64,000 nucleotides of DNA from contig CM046836.1 of assembly GCA_025618425.1 (NCBI GenBank), forward strand, positions 18,618,743 through 18,682,742, written 5' to 3'. Made by a program: the position numbers and the translations under genes. This DNA comes from Heliocidaris tuberculata (Eukaryota; Echinodermata; Echinoidea; Camarodonta; Echinometridae). Positions 1 to 14,300 of the stretch are shown one piece after another. The notes under the pieces were generated by a model, which had not been told where the DNA came from, made no database searches, and saw only the letters and a list, made by a program, of their open reading frames with translations. How positions within the stretch are numbered: the first letter of the stretch is position 1; every line of letters begins with the position of its first letter.

Positions 1-1213
1 TACATAGAAAAACAAGAATATTAAAGGGATTCAGTAACTTTGTGGAGGCTTGATTTAATAAATTATTGAATTTTGATATCTGTCTTGTATAATAATGTTC
101 AGAAGGATAAATAAATAGCCAGGCATAGAAAGGTTTTCAAATATATAATGCTATCATTAAGATATCTATGACTGAATACTCCCATTTACAAAAGCGTATA
201 CGTATAAGTCTAACACTGAGTCTATGGGGGACAATGAGTCTGGCATTTCCGGTCACTTGCATATGTTTACTTTTGTGAAGCACATGATGATTTTGAAGGG
301 TTTTTTTTTTCCTGGGTTTCATTTTTACACCATATTACATACACTGATAGCATGTAAGACCAGGCAGCTCAGATTTTATCAAGCCTCTACAAAGTTACCA
401 AATCACTTTAATACATACTCAAAAGGAATATATGATCACTGTAGAAATGAGGACAGTACATGCAAACACATACATATAACTTGAAGTTTGTGTGGAATAA
501 ATATAAACTGATCCTTGAAAGATGATCTGCTTTGCAAAGTTACAAGCAAAATTACTCTACATGAATGCTATGTGCGTGAAACATTGTCGTGCAAATATAT
601 CAATGTATTTTCTTACAAAGCAACATACACTGCACAATATACAATATTAAATACATGTAAAAGGATGAAGAAATAACATACATACATGTATTGGTTAGAT
701 ACATGTAATATTAAATTTGAATTTTTCACCCAAAGGGAAGACTAATGTGCACATTTGTTCTCAAACACGTTTCATCCTTAAGCTACAAGAACAAAGATAT
801 TAACAATAAATATCAACGTGGCATAATAAATATTAATCTTTTTCACTGCCAAAGGAACATTTTTCTCCAAAAATTAAACCACTAAAAGTCAGTAGTTTCA
901 ATTTGCTTTTGTAATGTAAAGCGCTACTCAAATTCTGATCTTCACTTAATACATTTCTTAAGTTCAAGAGCTCCCCAAACCATTGTACCAACATAACACA
1001 CTACCTTGAAGTGCTACCTATATCTTGGCCCCTTTTCATAAAACTTGTTATCAGTAACAAGTGCTACATTTCTATGACAAACTTGCTCTAAGCCAATCAG
1101 ATGCAAGGATTTCAGTAGATTATAACAATAATTGTCACTTGTTAGTGATAACAAGTTTTATGAAACAGGGGCCTGGCTTACAAACATGAGAATGAAGTGC
1201 TGAGTGTTAGTAC
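1..1213. other. Left-edge intron of the myosin gene
   Basis: AT-rich, with no exon recognised on either strand. It holds one foldback MITE at 1027-1173. The ORFs at 137-322 and 224-484 have no coding character. It is presumably intron between exon 29 and the exons beyond the edge. Confidence 0.5.
1027..1173. repeat. Foldback MITE, TTGTTATC subtype
   Basis: A short palindromic element whose arms read GGCCCC-TTTTCATAAAACTTGTTATC and its complement, with a roughly 60 bp centre. The same family recurs at 4737-4883. It lies in an intron. Confidence 0.75.
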
Positions 1214-1276
1214 CTGTGTAAGTGGGATAAGATGGCATAGCAACAGAAGGTGGTGTGAAAGCAGGAACACCCATAA
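1214..1276 (-). CDS. MYO15: Probable myosin XV exon 29 (63 bp)
   Basis: A 63 bp candidate encoding [20 protein letters not shown] continues the frame (phase 1 in and out) and keeps the Pro/Met-rich character of the linker. The acceptor (CTCTTGGAAAAG) has a weak pyrimidine tract, and the donor GTACTAAC is mediocre, so support is moderate. No further exon is visible in bases 1-1213. Confidence 0.5.
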
Positions 1277-4200
1277 CTTTTCCAAGAGATTTTGAAGAAA
1301 TGGTTGAAAATAAAAAATAAGAAATAAAGTCTTGTTAGTCCACACAACGTAAATTGACAACATTTTAGAAGAAACAAAGAGATTAAATACAGGTGATTAT
1401 AGTGAAGTGTTTTTACAAAAAGAAAATAAAGTCATAATAATCTGCATAACTTAAATTTCAGACAATTTAGAAGTAATAGAGACCACAAGATTATCAACAA
1501 AGGGCGATTAAGGAAAACTGGAGAAAAGGCAATTAAAAGAAAAAAATGTACAATTACAGAAACAATAAAAGGACAACATGAATCTGATGAATTTAAAGTT
1601 GACACAAAAAGTTTAAGATAAATCTTCAACAAAATGTGAAACAAGGAGTATATTTTAATTGATTAAAATCAAGTAGGTACATGTATAAGGAAACTTGGAG
1701 GAAAAGAATGACTCAAATATGACTCATCAGTGAATGACAAATTTGTGATTACTAAAATGGTTTATAAAAAGGTCTAGTAACAACAACAAAACCTGTGCAT
1801 TTTAAGATGAAGAACAACTAATAGCATTGCAGTGCCAGATGCATAACACTCATAAAATTCTGAAGTTTCAAGTTTCGACAGCATAGAAAACTTCGAAAAC
1901 AATGGTGCTAAAATGACTGAAACTTGAAAATTGTAGATAATGTAAAATAAAAGACAATGACACTATTTGTGTCATCATGATGTGCCATATATATGTACTT
2001 GTGAGCAATTTTGTATGTGTACCTTTCTCTTATATTGCCATACCATGTGGAGGTGCATCTATATGTATGTGTATTTCCCATCGTTCACAATATTTCCATT
2101 TTCTTGCTGCGAGACATCAATTTCAAAAGCGTTAACAAAAACAAGTAAGCTTGAACATATTGCCTGATTTTACCCTTCAGCCTTTTGACTAATGTTTGAA
2201 AATATTCTAAAGTGGCACTTACATGAACATATCCTCATTATCCTGCCAAAGCAACACATAGTACAACTTCTTTTTCCAGCATTGCAGTTTGCACAAAACA
2301 TAAGGACATTAACGCCATGGAGGTGATTTGATTTTGGTAAAATATATACTACTTTCCCCAGACCGCAAACCGCTTTATCTCACAGTTAGCTTTAAAAAGA
2401 TTGATGAAGGTGACTTACTGCCTGCTGGGGGTTGTGACGTAGGAGGCACAGGGGGCGGCACTGGCATCATAGGGCCCCTGCCCCCACCCCTGATGACCTG
2501 ACTGAGACGGGTAGGACTAGACAGGTCAGCTGACAGTGAAGGAGAAGGGGGTTCACTGCCTCCCTGGATGCCCAGGGTTGCTGGGTCAAAGAGCTGGTTG
2601 ACATAGTCCTCGAGGCCAGACTCTGACATTCCGGAGATGGTGCCGATGCTTTGGCTACGCTGTGCCAAGGTTCTACCTGTAAATATAGAAAAGGTAGCAA
2701 TTACAGCTGCAGCTGGAGGAGTAAAGGTGTGGTGGTCTATAAAGATATGTATTTCGACTCGATCAATGCAATACGTGGCACTAAAATCAAATTTGCCACT
2801 TGCTACCCAGGAGAATATATGGAGATGTGAAAGGAAACAGAAACTTGGTGGGACTTCTTGGCTTTGAATGCTTTGGCTTGCATATTAGAGGGTTGAGGTA
2901 CAACTTATGATTTCAGAATTTTGCAATGAAAATAAAGGCAATTTACAATCATCAACAAGCTCTTTTCTATGATATACATGTAGTGCAGAATGACTCAAAA
3001 ACAGTGAATACGAATAACTTATACACACATTTTTGTTATTCTTCTCATCCATCTACTCTCTTCTATGTATTAACAAAATTTTCTTCAACTATTAAAAGTC
3101 CTATCAAGTTTTCTTTATTTCAATCTTTATACCACATAAGATAATTCCCTTTTAGGATCCTCTCAGAACCTCACGATTTCCCAACATTATTCCGGCCCTG
3201 TTTGAGAAAACTTTCTATCAAGAATAAGTTACATTGATTGATATTAGCTACTAAAATCAATTACTATTGGCAGTTGTTGTTCACAGCAAGTTTTATGCAA
3301 TAATTTGCCCATGCTGGTCCTGCTCTATGGAATAATTTACCTATAGTTATTAGAAATTGCCATTCTCCAGATTCATTCAAAAGCAGTCTAAAAACTTGTT
3401 AAATGCTTCCCAGTGATTATTATATTCTTCTCTTCTTCTACTCTCTGCTTTCCTTACTTCTTTATCCTACTCTATGCTTAAAGCACTCTACAGAGTGGAT
3501 TTGGCACAATATAAATCATATGAATTATTACTATTGATAAGGCCTGGTCCTACCTGTCTTGCTGGTACTGACATAGTCTGGTTCAGGGATGCTAAGGTCA
3601 GCTGGGTACTGGCGCTGGAGCTGATCATGCTGGGTACTACGCTGACGTGGAACTGACGGACGGGCAGGAGTAGGTGCTGAAAGGATGGTCTCTATCTCAG
3701 ATTGGTGTCTGGAAGTAAGAAAGAAAGATGAGATAGAAGAAGTAGTACTTATAATCATCATCATCACCACCATCAGCACCACCAAGATAATCATTATTGT
3801 CATTACAAATGTTATTATCATTATCCTTCTAGCCAATGATTATCATCATCATCATAATTCTCATCATTATCCTTATCATCATCATCATCATCATCATTCT
3901 CATCATTATCATCATTCTCATCATCATCATTTCATCATCATCATTCTCAGCATTATTCTCACTATCATCATCAACATCATCATCATCATCATCATTCTCA
4001 TCAACATCATCATCCTCATCGTCATCATCATTCTCACTATCATCATCATTATCCTCATCATCATCATCATTCTCATCGACATCATTATTCTCATCGTCAT
4101 CATCATTCTCAGCATTATTCTCATCATTATCATTTTCATCATCATCAACATCATCATTCTCATCGTGACCATCATTTCATCATCATCATCATCATCATTT

Positions 4201-5342
4201 CATCATCACTCCATACCTTCTGTTGATAGTCCTCCTATGTTGAGTCTGCCCACTCTTGATCATCTCTGATGCGATAAGGAAGTGCGACTCTCCTACCGGC
4301 ATTTCAGGGTGAACCTCCATCTCGGCAACGAGGTCCATGACAAAGTCAGGCCCAGAGAGATCATAACGGACGTTTTCATCCATCAGTTCAACAGACCAAC
4401 CCCGGTATCCCTTCTGAAGTCCCCTAATGAGAAGAAAGATAAAGGATTTTGAAAATAAGAACTAATCATAGGATCATGGGCCAGTGGTAAGGCAGTCTTT
4501 AAACTACTTTTAAGTAGGCACAAATCTTATCTAAAATGCTGTTTTGGAGTATGCATGCTACTGCATGTACCTCATAAACAAATAGCTGGCACGATCTACA
4601 TGCATTTTTCTCAACATGAGCTCCAAAAAAGCTGTTACTTTATACCAAACTCTTCTGACAGCTAGATATCTTTCCAGTTATTACAACTCACTCCATGTAT
4701 CTTACTGCATAAGAAAGAACAAACACTGTCAACGAGGGTCCCGTTTCATAAAACTTGTTATCAATGACCAGTTACGATAGTTGTTATAAGCTACTGAAAT
4801 CATTGAATTTGATTGACTGAGAACAAATTAGTCATAGATTTGCACCAGTTGTTATTGATAACAAGTTTTATGAAACAGAGCCCAGAAGACAATGTGCAGA
4901 AATCTTCTTTACTTTGAAAGAGTGTCTTACTTCTGTTTAAGAGCAGCAGCAGCAAAGTCCTCTCCGGTGGTCCAGGAGTCCACCTGGACGTTGATAGGAT
5001 CAGGTTCCCCAGGTAGTTTGGTGACCAGAGACATCTTAGCCTGCAGCTGGTGGGCCTTCCACTCCAGCAGGCTTGGAGGATAGGTGCGACTACCCTGGGA
5101 CTCTGTGGCATGAGGGTCACACGAGAGTAGCTTGTGCTGACAGTAGGCCTTGTACCCGTTGTATGCATGGTCAGATACATACCTGGAGAATTGAAATTGG
5201 ATTACTCTTTCTTCAACTGCTTTTTACATGGAATTTTGGGGACAAGACATAAAATACTGATTATTTTAAAAAAAATCTTCACTGTAATCCAATCTTCAAT
5301 TGTCTGTCTGCCTGTCGCTGTTGAATTTTCTGCCCCTGTACA

Positions 5343-5373
<31 letters not shown>

Positions 5374-8300
5374 TATAAATTCTCACTTCTTTTGAAACCT
5401 CTTTCTCTGTTTCTTTCTGTCTGTCTCTGCTATAATGTAACTCTGTCAACTAAGCCTTTAAGTAATTTTTCTGGAAAGTATATCAGACACCGAACAAATG
5501 GCTCAATGAACACGAAGCTGAATCTCATGGGCACCATCTCCACCAGGGCCCCGTCGCATAAAACTTACCATTAACGGTAACTTTGCCATCAATGATAACT
5601 CCAATGGAAACCTTGATTTTGATTGGCTGTTGAGTGATGTTACCATGGTAGTTACCATTGATAGCAGAGTTACTATTAATGATAAGTTTTATGCAACGGG
5701 GCCCAGGCCACTTACTTGAGCAGGAAGTTATAGAGCTTGGGAGAGGGGGGGAAGGCAGCCATGATGTTGCTGAGCAAGAGCCAAGCCCTCTCCTGGATGG
5801 TGTTGTTGGTGTTGTTCCATGTTTGGCTACAGACCTGACAGTAGATCTCATCACGGATGTGCTTGTTGTTCAAACCCTGATCAGAAGGAGTGGAAAAAAA
5901 CCTCTTTGTATAATGACGTTCTTCCCAGAGGCAAGGTTGAATTTGTGCTTGAAACAAGTTAGAGTTGTGAAATTACACGTACATGTAGTTAAAAGATTTT
6001 CTAATGCTACAGCATTTCCATTTGATGACTTGGGGGCAAATTGCAAACTAATATCTATGAACACTGCTGAAATTGTATACTAATAACATCAGCAATATAT
6101 CTTCTTTCTTCATCCTTATATCTATCTATGTTCATCCTTATACATCATGAGATCTTCTGTTGTAACCCTAAATATTTATCAAAGTATCACCATGTCTGCT
6201 CTTTCTACAAAACAAAACATGCTAGTCTCAGCCATGTCCGGTTTGTTTTTACAATTCTTTAAAAGCAAAACACTCTCATTTAGCATAATAGCCATATGCC
6301 AAATTATCATAGAATCAGGTCAATTGAGAAACAGACCCAGAGCATGACAGGAAGAAAAGGATATTCATTATACAAGTCCTGCTTTTCAAGCATACATGTA
6401 TTATAATTTTCTGTCATATCTACCTGTCATTTTGTAATATCCCTTAATTTCTTTACAATGCTCATAGAATATTTTATTCATACTGCCAATCATATTACCG
6501 TGTATTTTTTTCTAATTTCACAAAAAGCCATTACATTTTAAGAAATATTGAGTGTATTTTATAATTGAAGGACTACGTTGAAAATGAAAAATGAAAATGC
6601 TCAAGTAAATCGGGTCAGTCTTACCTTCTGTACGATGTAGTTGCCAGTGATGAAGTCCTGAGTTTTCTTGGCAGGATCATTGCCAGGATCAGCAGTCATG
6701 AGAAACCTGAGGATGAGCTTGAAGACTGCCACGGCCTCATCGTCATTGGCTTCATTGAGGGTATGGAAGCCTGTAGCTATGGGGACGTCTTGATAGCCAA
6801 AGCCATCACTCTGAAGAACAGAAAACAGCAGTGATGTTATCAATGGTTTGTGCACTGGTTTACTGCCTCTTCAGATTAAACATTGGAAAAACATAGGTAG
6901 TCTCGAAAGAAAAAAGAAAGAAAAATTTTGAATATTAAATTTTGTTATATCGTTTGCTAAAGCTCAGTGTAAGTCCTAATTCTAGCACACAAAATGGCTA
7001 TTCACTTTTCAAGAACCTGATAGAACCACTGGAAACATTAAGTACATCATACAAGATGATGGACAAAAATGTAAAAGTTCTGCTACATCTTAGTGACCTC
7101 CTCATTAATATACAATGGTAGTTTTGTAATTTCATGCTTATATCTTTGTTAAAATTAAAAATAAATAGATATGACATTTAAGTTAGATAAAGGTAGAGTC
7201 TACGGCAAAAGTGAGAAAGAAAATGAGACTGCTGACATAACCATACTAATGGTAGGCCTGATAGTGAGGAGAATGATGATGATGGGGATAATAATGATGA
7301 TGATGATCCCAGGAGGATGAATACAAAGATGACCTCCAATGATATCAATATGATTATCTAATGAAGATGTTAACATATTGCTGCACATGATATTTCTTAT
7401 CCTTTTCAAATATCTTTTTTCTTGCATTCGGACCTTCTTCATTATCAACAGAGAGGGGAGTAAAATGAATGATAGTGTATTTACCTTGAAGTATATATTG
7501 ACATATCTTGAGAAGGGATGGTCATTGATGTCAGCTGGGAAGCTGATAGGCCTCTCCTGACGAGCCATCTGACCAACGACCTTAATCAAGTTTCTCTCAT
7601 TGTGAGGTGGACTCCATCCTGCAGAGGTAAGAATAGAGGGAAAGGATGGAAGCCGAATTCACTATGACTGAATACATGTTGACAGTAATTCTGATAACAT
7701 GACTGAGTGGCATTTTTTTTTTCAAGTTTGCTATTCTGATATGTATGCCACAGATCAGTGCTACACCCGAATCATATTTTGTCAGGTATGACCAGTGCCT
7801 TCTACTTATTATGAATCAAGGATTTTTCTTGGTGGATGAAATAGTTTCAAAGAACTCTTGTCGTCTCTAGTGTAAAAGACTAGAAACATAATATGCAAAT
7901 GAGTGAAAACAATTCAACATTTTGTTCACATCAGAGGAATTTAAACGCTGTCGTTTACGAAGGATTCTTTCTCTGAGGAAATGGTTTTTCTCTAGACATG
8001 TCATCTTCCAACTTATTTTCATGCATCTGTTGACACTTTTGAACACTGGAAGAAGAGTAGATTCCCTGAACAGTAGATTGTAAACGAATCATCCATTCAA
8101 ACTGTGGCAGTGGGAAAGATCCCATCTTACCCCTCTGTAGCAGCAGACTGAGTTCATAGGGAATGTCCACCCTGGACACGTCTGCTGGCTGAGTGGGTAG
8201 AGATGGAGGAGGAGGGGGGGACGGTAGGGATGATCTGCTGGCAGCCATCTTAGCTGCTGCTAGGCGACTGGCTTCTTTCCTTCTCTCCTCCTCTAGCCTC

Positions 8301-11300
8301 TCCCTCTCCTGCTTTAGGCGTCGCTTCTCCCTCTTCTCACGCTCTGCTTTCTCCTCTCTTGCCTTCTTTAGCATCTGTACAGTAGAACGCAGGAGTTGTT
8401 TTGCACTGATTTACATTGATAACTTTAATTCCAAAGGATTAATGAAATATAAAGTGAAGTTTAACTTTATCATCATAATTAGCATAATATTAAAGTATTA
8501 AATATTTAATATTAAAATATTAAAGCATATATAAGTTTAACCAAAGAAAATGGTATTACTTGTCAAATTTGGTTTTCTATACATGTACATGTATATGGTA
8601 TATCTTTAACTATGTAACTATCTACAAAGATGCTTTAAACAGTCTGATCACATTTCCTTCACCTAAACCTGCTTCATATTTATGAACATCCATCCCCCTT
8701 CGTATAAACTATTATCTTATGAAAATATCCTATTCTGCTTGCTGGCCCAGTAGAATGCCAAAAACAGGACCACCATTCCAGACGGTCCTTGCCCTGTGCC
8801 TCAATCCATCCCTCTATATCTATCTCCCTCACAAACCAATTAACTTACCACGAGATACCTCCTCCTCTGCAGCCTGGCCCGGTAGAGCGCCTGAAACAGG
8901 ACCACACCCTTCAGAATGGTCCTGACCCTGCGCCGCACCAGGTACCCCCTCATGTGGGCCTGGAGCTGGACCACGGTGTGGCGGATCAGACGGTACTGGC
9001 GACGGGCTATGAACCCTCTGAGATGACGCTGGATGACCAGGACTGCTTTCTGGATGATCTTGGAGCGTTCGTACTCTAGGTGATTCTCAAGAGCCTCTTT
9101 CATGAACACCTAGGATGGAATTTCATGATGGTTATGATAAATGCACTCCTCAGTCATAAATTCAGGTACCTGCCATGGTGTACATATACATTCATGTACT
9201 ATCTCCACTACAAGGGAAGTATAATCCTCATCATTTGTACTCCATGATGTTCCAAAAGTCCCTTTCATTAAAAAAATATTGGCAAATATGCTTCACAGAA
9301 CTATCATATTCAGGTGCAAAGGATGTATGTTAAGCCTGAGCGCAACATGCAAGACCTCAGGATACATGTATTACAATAATGCATGAATGTTTAGGATCTC
9401 AAAACACAGTTCAACATGCTTTCTGATCAACTGTCAATAAATATACATGCATTTGACCCATGACCTTTTACCTTGGTAGCTCCTAGTTGGTAATCTCTTC
9501 TGAACCTGTCTCCAACCCTGAACAGAATCTCCTGGCAAAGCTCCTTGGCTGTAGCTCGGAATGTGATGTGTGCACTGATCAGGAAGCGATATCTACATTC
9601 AAACAGAGTAGATTCATATTCATATGTGGTATCTAATTCACTATATTTGGAGGAATTTTCACTAACATGAAAGGATTAATTTTTTTAATGCAATATAAGA
9701 TAAAAAATCTCCATGAGCTTAGCCTCTGAAAGAGAGAGAGAGAGAGATAGTGGGAGAGAGAAAGGGGGTACATGTACATATAGTGGTCAAACATAGAAAG
9801 AGGAAAATGAAGATGAGTAATCGACAGGGAAATACCAAAGTGGAAATAAAGAACAATCGCCCTACATTTACATTAACATTGCCAATAACTAAGAATTCTG
9901 AGTGTGATCACATCTCTTAAAGGCAAAGTACTCAGAACAGAACTCCATCTCACTATTAAATATCATCAATAATGATCTGTCCAAAGACTGGCTTAGTGAC
10001 TTTATTATCTTCTCACACTTGTGTGTCGCCAAGTGTTTCGATTTTGAGCCCGGTGATTCACTTTATCGTATCCCACTCCACCACGATATGCAATAAGATC
10101 ATCCAGGAGAGCTTTGTGAGGTCTCATGAGTGTCTTCTTTCCCTTCAGACGACTTTCTATGACTCTATTCAGTAAACCGTCACAAATGTTAACCAGTGGA
10201 AAAGGATGAGTCCCATTTCCATAAAACTTACCTGTTCATGAACGAGAGGAAGGTCATTCTGATAGGGAAGCCATTTCTCCTGATGCGTACCGTCTCCAGC
10301 ATACCGCTATACCGGAGCTGGCCCAGGACGACAGGAGTGTCAAACAACATGGGAGCCTTCTTCTCGTTGGGTTTGATGCAACGCACAAAGAATGGATGAC
10401 ATCTGAAGAATACAGAAATTGGGATATACATGGAATAATTGTTATTTTTATGGTGTACATCACAGTAAAGTGCCTACTTTTTGCCTTGAAAAATATGATA
10501 CCTTTGCTTCAACAGGGCATCCAAATTGTGTATCACTTTGTTGAGGAATATCTTCATACCACATACCCACATACTGCATCAGGGTAACTACATGTATAAT
10601 ACAGACAATACAGCAGCTCATCAAAACTCTTTCTAGTCAATACTGGGGCAAGCCTGACATAGTGACAAGTATGAAAGATGCCTAAAGCATTATTTGAAAA
10701 ACTTGATTGTTCCCCATTCTGACTACTGTAAATGCATCGAATTACCAGGAGAAGCATGAGTAATAACCCCAGGGGAGGAAGATTCACTTCTTTTGTTCAG
10801 ACTGAATATATGCATTCTCAACATCAACTAATGACATTTTCTTAACCGGTTGAACACTATTAAGACCGGGATAAAATGTAGCTTAGGATGTCAGCCATGT
10901 TAAATGCACATTGAATGAAAATGAAGCCATCATCAATTGGTTAAGTAACCATCTTTTGTAAAAAGCTCTCACTTGTTCATATTGAAGATAAGGTCAAGGA
11001 GAGACTCGTTGAATCTGGTAGCCACTGTCGAAGGTCTCATCTTCCTCATCCCTGTGGGGCCACTAGACCCAATCATGGACCTTCTCTGCTCTACGGTCTC
11101 CAGCAACTTGAACATATCTGCTAGGACCTGTCAAATAATCAAATGAATTCTTGATTATAATGGTGTAATACTAAGGTCAATTTTGCTTTAAAATCACATT
11201 TAGTTTTTTTTTTTTGTATTTCAAGCTCAACAAGTCTTGAAGTGGTTTTAAATGAATTTTAATCCCATTACCTCTTACTTCAACATTCCAGTACATACTA

Positions 11301-14300
11301 ATGACATAGTCTAACTTAACCCCCCCCCCCCTCCCCCTCTCTTTCTTTTGGATACCCAATTTCTCATTCATTACGAGTCTATCTAGTCCTTATATCAACA
11401 ATCCAAACTGGTTTGAACCATTTCTCACCTGATTCTTGCTGTTCTTGAACATTGCCAGGACCTCTGGTTTCAGCATGTCTCTGTTCTTGCCAATGACATT
11501 ATCCAGCTGGTAGACCACTTGCCCTGCATAGTGCTTGATACAGAACTCTAGACGTGGCTGCTTGGGGCGACCGTAGTGAGAGTTAGACGAGTGATGGTAA
11601 TGGCACTTCTCAACAAATGCTTTCTCCGTGCCCTGCATTAATTGATAAAGAACCATGTAATGATCCTCATTAAAAGACACATAAATGATGGTTTACAGAG
11701 GGTTCAGTTGGGAACTTCAATATCATTTCTGAAATGAATAATGCCCCTATAAAAACTATTCCAGAAAGATAAGTTACACAAAGACACAGACTGATCTTCA
11801 TATATAAGGTACATACATGTATATTCTGCGGGAATAAAACTTCAGCCTTCTCTTGTAAATCTTTCAGCAGAAAATTTGGTAATAGCCAGTATTTTGAAGG
11901 TGGTATGGGCTTTGATTATGCATATGAAATACTAAAATCAATCCAATGTTTTAAAAAAAATATGCTATCAGTCACAAACCACACCAAACATCATAGCACA
12001 CAAACTAATAGGAAAAGTCTCTCATTATATAAAGCACTGCTTTGTTTTTCTTTCAGATAAATGATTGTTGCATCTCGTTTCACATGTATATTAACAGGCA
12101 AAATCTTCAATAGTCCTTGTGATTATTACACTTCATTATTAGGGCCAATGAAATAGACTAAAGAAGACTTCATCCGGATACCATCAATTTTGAAGTGACA
12201 CATACCTTTGGGAAGTTGCTCTCGTCATCCAAGATGTGTAGGATACCGGTAGGTCTCTTAGCAAAGAGATCCAAAACGACTTGATTGTCTACAAATGAGA
12301 TGGTCTGCCATTCTATCTTTTCTTTGGCATACTCAAGCTGGAATGAGAAGACAAGGTCATCAATTTAAAAGATGTAAGTTTTTAAAATAAACTTGAGTTC
12401 CGGTAAGAGAATCGAACAAAAAATCTCACAACATATATATATATCAAAGATCAATGGCATCTGTCAAGTAATTTTGGAAGAAAATGTGGTAATTGCTTTA
12501 ATAAGCAAAATAAACAAGGCCTCCCATGAAAGTTGGAACTAAGACCTGGGCCCCGTTGCATAAAACTTACCATTAACGGTAACTTTGCCATCAATGGTAA
12601 CTCCCATGGAATCCTTGATTTTGATTGGCTGTTGAGTGATGTTACCATGGTAGTTACCATTGATAGCAGAGTTACCATTAATGGTAAGTTTTATGCAACG
12701 GGGCCCTGACCATATATACTGTCTATCTGTAACTTTGTCCCATTTCAGGGTACTTGTTTTTCAGCAAGTCTTCTATATTTCATTTTCAGTTGGCAGGTCT
12801 AAACTTTATCTCATGATAAAAATTCACAATGATTTTGGAATACATTTTCTAGAAATAAGCTTCACTGCAGGTACTCGAAATTGGCTATAAAAATGCAGAA
12901 ATCATTGACATCAATCCAACAGTTGAATCATATTTTATACAGATTATACCCTAATGAACACTTATCAATATATACAAATATATATATATATATTTAGTTT
13001 TTAGTATACAAGAACAAAGCATGAAATGTCTTCCTCTTCCTGCCTTACTTGTTCTAGCTGGAAGATGTGTTTGTTGAAGTAGAATTGCAGATGTTCATTT
13101 GCATAATTTATGCAGAGTTGTTCAAATCCATTTGTTCTGAAAACCTGTAAGGACATTGATGATATTTATGTACGTTTTTCTTACATTCCATTATATTTGG
13201 GGGATCACTCTGTAAAATAGAAGGATTACATTAACATTACACATGTATTTTCAAAAGTGAACTAAGAAGATAATCATACAATAATTCCTTTAATCACAAC
13301 TCATTTCCTTCATGTTAATTTCGCAATCAAATATTTATCTAAAATCTTAAATCTAAATGCATAGATTAACAAGTCATAAAAAACAGTTAAAAAGAACTCC
13401 TTATAATACTTAGAATACCCTTCAGACAAATATTTTACAAAGAATTACATTTCAAAACAAGTTTGCATCACACTACCTGATCTACAAAATTATTCTTCAA
13501 CAAATTCATTAACATTTTTTGATTATTAAAAAAAAAAGTTTGAACCCTAACATTTTCAAGTTCATAATGTCCTTTTAACCTTTTTGTGGTAATAATTCCT
13601 TACCTCGAATCCAAAGATATCAAGAATAGCTATGGAGGTCATCTTTGCTGCTTGGTTAGTGATGCCATTGATATTCCTGACTAGCCAAGCAAAGAGGCTT
13701 GTGTAGAGAGACTTGGCTATACCATCCCTACAAAGGAAAAAAGAAGATTATTTCTTTCAGGTAATGACTTAAAGAGTTTGTCAAAATTTAAAGATGGCAG
13801 TGATGTTGATGGTGATGATATTAATGAATGTGATGGTGATGTTGATGGTGATGGTGATGGTGATGGTGATGGTGATGGTGATGGTGATGGTGATGGTGAT
13901 GGTGATGGTGATGGTGATGGTGATAATAATGATGATGATGGTGATAATAATGATGTTTATGATGGTGATGATAATGATGATGAAGATGTTTATGATGGCG
14001 ATAGTAATAATGACCATGATGAGGATGAGGATGAGGATGAGGATGATGATGATGAAGATGATGATAACGATGATGATGATGGTGATGATGATGACAATAA
14101 TGATGTTGATGGTGATAATGATAAGAAGTAACAATTATGATAATACTGGTTCTCCCGAATAGCCAGGCAAAAAAAACAAACAAACAAGGGGAATTGCCTA
14201 GCATTGTCTCGCCTGCATCTTGGAATCTACAACACTGATCACTACCCGCATGAACAGTAACCAAGTTTTGTACCTGTGGTATGAATTTTGTGATTTTAAC

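Noticed and set aside
3685..4269. Long Ile-, Ser- and Met-rich open frames on both strands
   Set aside because: They are translations of the ATC/TCA microsatellite and overlap each other in several frames.
13778..14264. Gly-Asp, Met-Val and His-rich open frames
   Set aside because: They are readings of the (GGTGAT)n and (GAT)n microsatellite.
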